From NCBI GenBank assembly GCA_027604005.1, contig JADGJT010000244.1:1-35840 (forward strand): a DNA stretch of 35,840 nt, given 5' to 3'. The notes under the pieces were generated by a model that was not told the DNA's origin, ran no database searches, and worked only from the letters and a program-made list of their open reading frames with translations. Below, one piece after another: positions 30,901 through 35,840 of the stretch. The stretch is from Dinochytrium kinnereticum. Lineage: Eukaryota; Chytridiomycota; Chytridiomycetes; Chytridiales; Chytridiaceae. Position 1 is the stretch's first letter. Each line of letters starts with the position of its first letter. A program made the position numbers and the translations under genes.

Positions 30901-31886
30901 GTCTCTCTGCTTCGAATATGAGCTTATCTTGCATAAATTTGAGATGGGTATGATTAATATCAAAGAGGTCGGCGAACGAATTGTAGGATGCTTAAAGGTA
31001 TGTTGAAGCCCAACATGTCTTTTCTAATTGATAGCACGCCGAGTCGTTAGATGCGCCTGTTGAAATTTTCAAACAATTGACGGATATAACTATGAGGATG
31101 CAAACTCCGAGTTCTGGTGAAGTACAGCAGTTTAATGTTGATATTGACCAGCCGGAAACAAGTTGTCTTTGTGACTGTTCAGGCAACGCTGGAGGCTATG
31201 CTGAAGAAAGACATGCAGTTTGACTTAACGGTCTTTAGTCATTGGTGGAGAATTCATTGTTAATATCCTTCTGAACTTTTAAGGTTCAGGATTTTAATTA
31301 AGTCGAGCTTGATGAACAGCCGCGATATATCTCTTTTCCGACAGGCTCATACGATAGTTAAAGCTAATGGAATGCCGGTAGCCTGACCATGATGAAAAAT
31401 ATTTGACAATAGTTTAAGACGACATATCCTCAGGAAGAAATACTCTGGCTGCAAATATCTGCATGGTTTTAATATTTTAATTTATTCTTTTTCTTACGTT
31501 TTCAATACACTATTTACTTCTTTGATCCGGATTACAGGAATGTTGGGTGCGAGGTAGATAACATACTATTTCCATGCAATACTAATCCATCTTTAGTATT
31601 TTAGGTAGACTGGATGAATTTGGGCTGTTTAACTAAGCGCTGACGTTAATCACTTCTTTGACACTTAAAGCGCGGACGATCGTAACAATGCGAGGCTATG
31701 GTGCGAGATGGCGTTATCATTTTCCGAATTCTTGCCATCCGATCTCCCATCTTTGTTAGAGGTTTTACCATTAGGTCAATTCTCAAAGCGATTAACCACC
31801 ATTTGAAGATGCAAAGAAGCTATGGTGAGATTTTAGAGACTTTCTCCGACAGGTTCACACGAGGATTGAGGATTGATGGGTGTTAA
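27949..31886 (+). CDS. ZIP4: ZIP4/SPO22 (TEX11)-like meiotic crossover TPR protein
   Basis: About 24 exons: 27949-28237, 28314-28385, 28437-28630, 28672-28803, 28842-28928, 28971-29055, 29110-29170, 29246-29281, 29331-29591, 29642-29748, 29813-30191, 30268-30353, 30403-30607, 30660-30754, 30803-30816, 30854-30997, 31035-31121, 31183-31244, 31284-31377, 31413-31465, 31538-31546, 31597-31623, 31671-31761 and 31809-31886. The joined frame is 915 residues, near TEX11 and Spo22. It is helical TPR-like throughout, with family-like LDDLGVQLWNETCQR, WLKAKKFEKADELFQKAL, NPQLAIAGIDWILEANDF, PWFNSFTWNAAIDAA and RLWCEMALSF. ZIP4 is a ZMM scaffold on meiotic chromosomes that promotes synapsis and class I crossovers. 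Exons 15 (14 nt) and 21 (9 nt) are tiny, and the intron after 31623 has no GT donor (GC-AG assumed), so the model is least sure from 31413 to 31671. Confidence 0.78.
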
Positions 31887-31912
31887 CCGGCTACAGTCTT
31901 TGAGAAAAAAGT

Positions 31913-31918
31913 AATAAA
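31913..31918 (+). terminator. Likely poly(A) signal of the ZIP4 gene
   Basis: AATAAA 26 nt beyond the TAA stop at 31884-31886. Confidence 0.5.
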
Positions 31919-32058
31919 TGGCAGCTATGCTTTTGAATAGAATTCACCATCCAAGTAGTTCCAGTGGTATCCATCACAGATGGGATGGATGAACTTGCCT
32001 CATTCCTCACAAAGGTTGTCAATTTTTTTGACAATCCTTCCCAATTAGAGTGACGGTG

Positions 32059-35000
32059 ATGAGCACACCATCGTCAAAAGGCACACCCCTCATTCAGGGG
32101 AAGAAGAGCGCTGCAGAGGGCCAATGGAAGGCCCACAATCCTGACCTTCTGCCGCAGTCAACATGGATTCAGCAAGAAGCGTTCTTACCCCGTCTGAACC
32201 AGGACACTGGCCCTGCAAGAGCGATATCTGCTACATACTTTTCCCACATGGAGAACCTGCTGGAGCAGATGGACAGGATGCGATCAATGATGAAGGAGAA
32301 GGAGGTTGACTATCTGAAAATAAGGCATGAGAATATTGTTTTGAAGCAGGTTGGGTTTTGGGAAGATTTTGGTTCGCACTTATAGTTTTTTTTGGCAAAG
32401 ATTGAACGCAGGCAGCAGAAGGAGATTCAGCAGCTGGATTCACAGAATCAAGATGCTCCAAAAGTCATAAAAGGGCTTCGAGAGGAGGTTATAGGTCTCA
32501 AGGTAATTTTTAACCCTTTTCAATTATAAAGCAGAAACCAAGATCTAACCAATGGCATTATCCTCTCAAAGCAAAAAATCAAAGGATACTTTGCGCAGCT
32601 AAATGTTGATGCGCGGCAGATTCGATCTCTCAATGACGAATGTCGGAAACTCAGAGATCACGGCCAGAGATTAGAATCACTTGTTTCGTCAAAGGAACTT
32701 CTTGAGAGGGAAGAGCTGAGCAAGCAGATTTTAGAGTCCAGTCGGAAACTCATGGAACAGGAAAAGGTGGCGGCGGAGGCGATCAGGAGGAGTGAGATGA
32801 TTGAAAAGAATGTTTCAACGGAAAATCGGCAACTGAGAGGAAAGATTCACAATTACGAAAAAGAGAACTCGTTTTTGAAGGAGAAGAATTCGGCTTTAGA
32901 AGAGCTTATGAAGGTGTGTAGGATTTCTCCGAAAAGGGACGAAGAATTTCTTATGATTTTGATAAAGGACAAAGATAAGGAGATTGCGTCCCTTTCCATC
33001 TACCGGTACAACGCGATCCATCGGAAGCTGGAAACTTCATGCAAAAAATGCGATCAAAGATCGAGAGAAGAAAGTGAATTGCGTCGGAGACAAGCCATCA
33101 TGGGTAAGGACAGCAAGAAGATTTAGGGTTAAAAAGCATGTTTCTCTCTTGCTTAACAAATTCCTGATTTAGAGAAACTTCCGATCATTTCAAAAATCCA
33201 ACTGGCTCTTGAAAATGCGACGGCAGTCACAGCGTCATATTTTTCACCTTCGTTAACGGCCGAATCTTTTGAAGGAATGCATTTTACCTTAAGATACTCC
33301 CCAGATAGTGCATTCATCAACAACGTGAATCATCTGCAAATACCTGTGGAGGTATCGAGCATTATTCCAAAAGCCAGATCTCGGGCTGCATCCGTGAATC
33401 GACAAGGTAAACTTAAATCCAGTGCGTGTGATATTCGTAGGGTACTGATCCTTATGTTTAGATCCTAAATCCGAACCAAGTCATGAATCAAAATCGCAAA
33501 CTGTTGGCCAGCCTGAAGAGACTTCAGATGCCCGAGAAGGCATATCAACTGCTCTCAAGCCATCGAACCCGGCCGCCGTGACTCGAAGCTGCAAAGTCAC
33601 AGGACTTGTGAGCGGACTTCTCTACTACTTTCAAATATACGCAACCATTGATGATGTTGACGGCCCGCCTTCCGAAATTTCATCCATACTCGTAGGTCTG
33701 TATCCACAATAAGAAATTATAGTCCGAACCTCCAACGCGATTTCTAACAAACAAAAACACAGACGAACTCCCATCTTCACCCCCCAAGCCATCTGTCGTG
33801 GTATCAACCAACCCGCCCCTCATAATCCTTCAAATCCAGTCCTCGGACCCCGTCCGTGGATCTAAACCTCTCCGTTTTCAAGTCTACCACGGCAACGACC
33901 CGGATCTTAAAGAATCGTTTTTAATAGGCGAAGTCGATACGACTGCCATTCAGAGTCACTCAATGGAGGGCAAGACTGAGGAGGAGGAAGGAGAAGGCGG
34001 GAAAGAGAAGAATAAGGAACAGGAATGGGATGGGAAGACGTTCTATTATAGATACTTGAATCCTCAGACTGCTGTGCCACATTATTTTAAGGTCGCGGCA
34101 GTGAATTCGATGGGAATAGGAGGGTTTAGTGAAATCAGTGCTTGTGCCATGATCGGTAGGTGCCTTTCCAAAAACTTTCTCTTATCTAGCAGGTATAGAA
34201 AACTAACGAAGCTAAAACCCTTCCCGTCCCAACAGACATTCCTCCACCCAAACCGACTCACCCGCAGCTCAAAAAAATCTCCTCCTCCTCCGTCATGATC
34301 CTCTCTACCTGCGCCGACAACCAAGGTTCCGATATTGAATGCTGGAGGATTCTTTACACGAAAGCTGATCGGAAGAGTTTGACGGCATTGAATCCCTCCG
34401 CGACCACCACGATTTTTACAACACCAGTGGGGGTTGGAAGCGGGACTTTGGAGTTTATGATTGAGGGGTTGGAGCCTGGCTCCGCGTATGTGTTTGCGGT
34501 CGCTGCTATTAATGCATCGGGGGAGAGTGAGCACAGTGAGTTCAGCGAGGAGGTTGTGTTGGGTAGGTTGTATTTCATTTTACCACGGTTTCCTTCACAT
34601 AAACGTTTTATCTTCTTTCTCTTCTTCACCTTCGGCATAAAAGTGTGGGAATATTCCTGGGTTTTTTTTTTCAACATTAACGCTCCCACTTTGCCTCTCT
34701 TTGGTCACCTTATCTTGCGGTTTGTTTCTATCAAAACAAAACAGACGAGATGATCCCTATAGCCGAACCCCCGCAGATTCACATCCTCTCTCCAACATCC
34801 GTCAAAGTAATTCCAGACAGATCCAACCTCTCAAACACCGTTGGCCCCAAAGTCGTCGCTTACAAAATCCATGTGACAACAATGGATACTGCGGACTCTA
34901 AGCCCCATACCGTCGTAATACGTAGGAATATTGACGAGGTGGAGTCTATCGTGGATCGATTGGATGCTGGTAAGTCGATTTCTATTTTTTTATTACTTTC

Positions 35001-35840
35001 TCCCCCACATCTCGTCGGCTGGCTTAATTTATTCGAATATTTATTATATCGTTTTTCTGTTTTTTTCTATTGTTATAATTCCAGCATCGAACTATTGGTT
35101 TCGTGTGTGCCTGGTTGGAGAGGTCGGGCCGAATGGATCGGAAGGTACGGCCTTTATCTTCTTAGTTTTTATGCCTTTTTTCTTTCTTCTATTAAGGTCT
35201 CACCTTTATCTCTTCTTTCAACAACATAGAAGGAGCTCTTTCCAAGGCTGTTTTAATCCCATTAGCAGGTAACAAAAGCAAAGCATCAACCCTTTTTTTT
35301 ATATAAAAAAAAGAAAGAGCCAATGCTAACGTATCACTCATCCCTCTTTTCCCCCACCACTAATAATAAAAAAAATTAAAAAAAAACAACCAGCGGCAAT
35401 CCCCCTTCCCCCCTCACCGACCCCAACCCCACCTTCCCGTCTCCTCGACATAGACGGCGCAGATCCCACTCAACCAAAAGAGGACCTTTCAAACTCCCCA
35501 ACACCTCTCCCCCTCCCCCTCCCAACCCCCTCAACAACAACCTCAACCCACTCCCTCAGCCATTCCAAAACCGCGTCAAAATCCTCCCTCCTCACGCTCG
35601 CCCAAAAGGTCCAAAACATGCATGAAGGCAACCCGGCGCATCACGAGCTGGATGACTCTGTCGCAGGGGTGGTGATTCTCACTTCCGGAGGTGCGAGTGG
35701 TCGATCGTCCATCATACCTGGTCAACAGCAATCCGCTGGGGTGCCGGTCATCTCCGCGCCATCGGGTGGCTCCAATTCGCATTTGAATGAGGGATCGCTT
35801 TCGGTTGGGGGTCATTCGAGGAAGAGAGGAGGTTTGGGGG
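32059..35840 (+). CDS. Coiled-coil protein with about four fibronectin type III-like domains (3' end outside window)
   Basis: Eleven exons seen: 32059-32349, 32401-32502, 32572-33103, 33173-33406, 33462-33695, 33763-34155, 34236-34562, 34745-34969, 35085-35144, 35230-35268 and 35394 to the edge, over 840 residues. After a disordered start, residues about 55-310 are coiled coil (YFSHMENLLEQMDRMRSMMK and a long Glu/Lys/Arg-rich segment). FN3-like beta units follow, with typical Pro-rich starts and Y-F/V-x-V/I endings: VTGLVSGLLYYFQIYATIDD, PQTAVPHYFKVAAVNSMGIG, IEGLEPGSAYVFAVAAINAS and SNYWFRVCLVGEVGPNGSEG. The C-terminal part is Pro/Ser/Thr-rich. No signal peptide or membrane segment is visible, so it is probably intracellular. 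Function unknown; a scaffold or axonemal role is a guess. The first ATG at 32059 has no better upstream rival. Confidence 0.8.

Noticed and set aside
32929..32951. Possible intron (GTGTGT...AAAAG) in the coiled-coil exon of the FN3 gene
   Set aside because: Only about 23 nt, and the coiled-coil frame continues through it without interruption.
1..35840. CRISPR arrays, operons, ribosome binding sites or bacterial mobile elements
   Set aside because: The window is eukaryotic with spliced genes; I saw no spaced direct repeats, no transposase or reverse transcriptase motifs and no terminal repeats. tRNA genes were not recognised by eye, though a dedicated scan was not possible.

Overview
The window is gene-dense, intron-rich eukaryotic DNA. 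The proteins point to a flagellate (zoosporic) fungus, most likely a chytrid-type early-diverging lineage. Fungal-style genes (Ssn6/Cyc8, a Met30-like F-box/WD40 protein, a Bem1-like PX-PB1 protein, Asp1/Vip1, a BET factor, Sec6) sit beside genes of the motile cilium (PACRG, DRC12/CCDC153). There is also an MMAA-type cobalamin chaperone and a CTC1-type telomere protein, both absent from most Dikarya. Introns are mostly about 37-150 nt with GT...AG ends and frequent CTAAT/CTAAC branch-like sequences. All assignments come from reading translations by eye; no database search was run. Exon joins were checked for frame and phase.

Layout. 1-638 (-): doubtful partial gene. 1180-2240 (-): PACRG. 2609-3554 (-): cardiolipin synthase. 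3589-4503 (+): NFU1, head-to-head with cardiolipin synthase. 4589-7594 (-): Ssn6/Cyc8 TPR corepressor. 7794-9281 (-): Met30-like F-box/WD40 protein. 9485-10561 (-): PX-PB1 protein. 10752-11639 (-): DRC12. 11707-12708 (-): unknown Pro-rich/coiled-coil protein. 13176-15528 (-): BET double-bromodomain protein. 15705-18047 (-): exocyst Sec6. 18056-19488 (+): MMAA GTPase. 19601-23115 (+): CTC1. 23081-24726 (-): RBBP5/Swd1, whose coding end overlaps that of CTC1. 24780-27830 (+): Vip1/Asp1 PP-InsP kinase/phosphatase. 27949-31886 (+): ZIP4/SPO22 meiotic TPR protein in about 24 exons. 32059 to the window end (+): coiled-coil protein with about four fibronectin type III-like domains, cut off by the window edge.

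The genes do not form one pathway. Three divergent pairs have start codons 8-53 bp apart and must share tiny bidirectional promoters. One convergent pair overlaps in coding sequence. The most unusual features are the FN3 gene built almost entirely of phase-1 symmetric exons, an inferred 4-nt microexon in VIP1, three introns that are multiples of three and free of stops, a His-to-Lys change in the Vip1 phosphatase domain, and a PX-PB1 protein lacking the SH3 half of Bem1.
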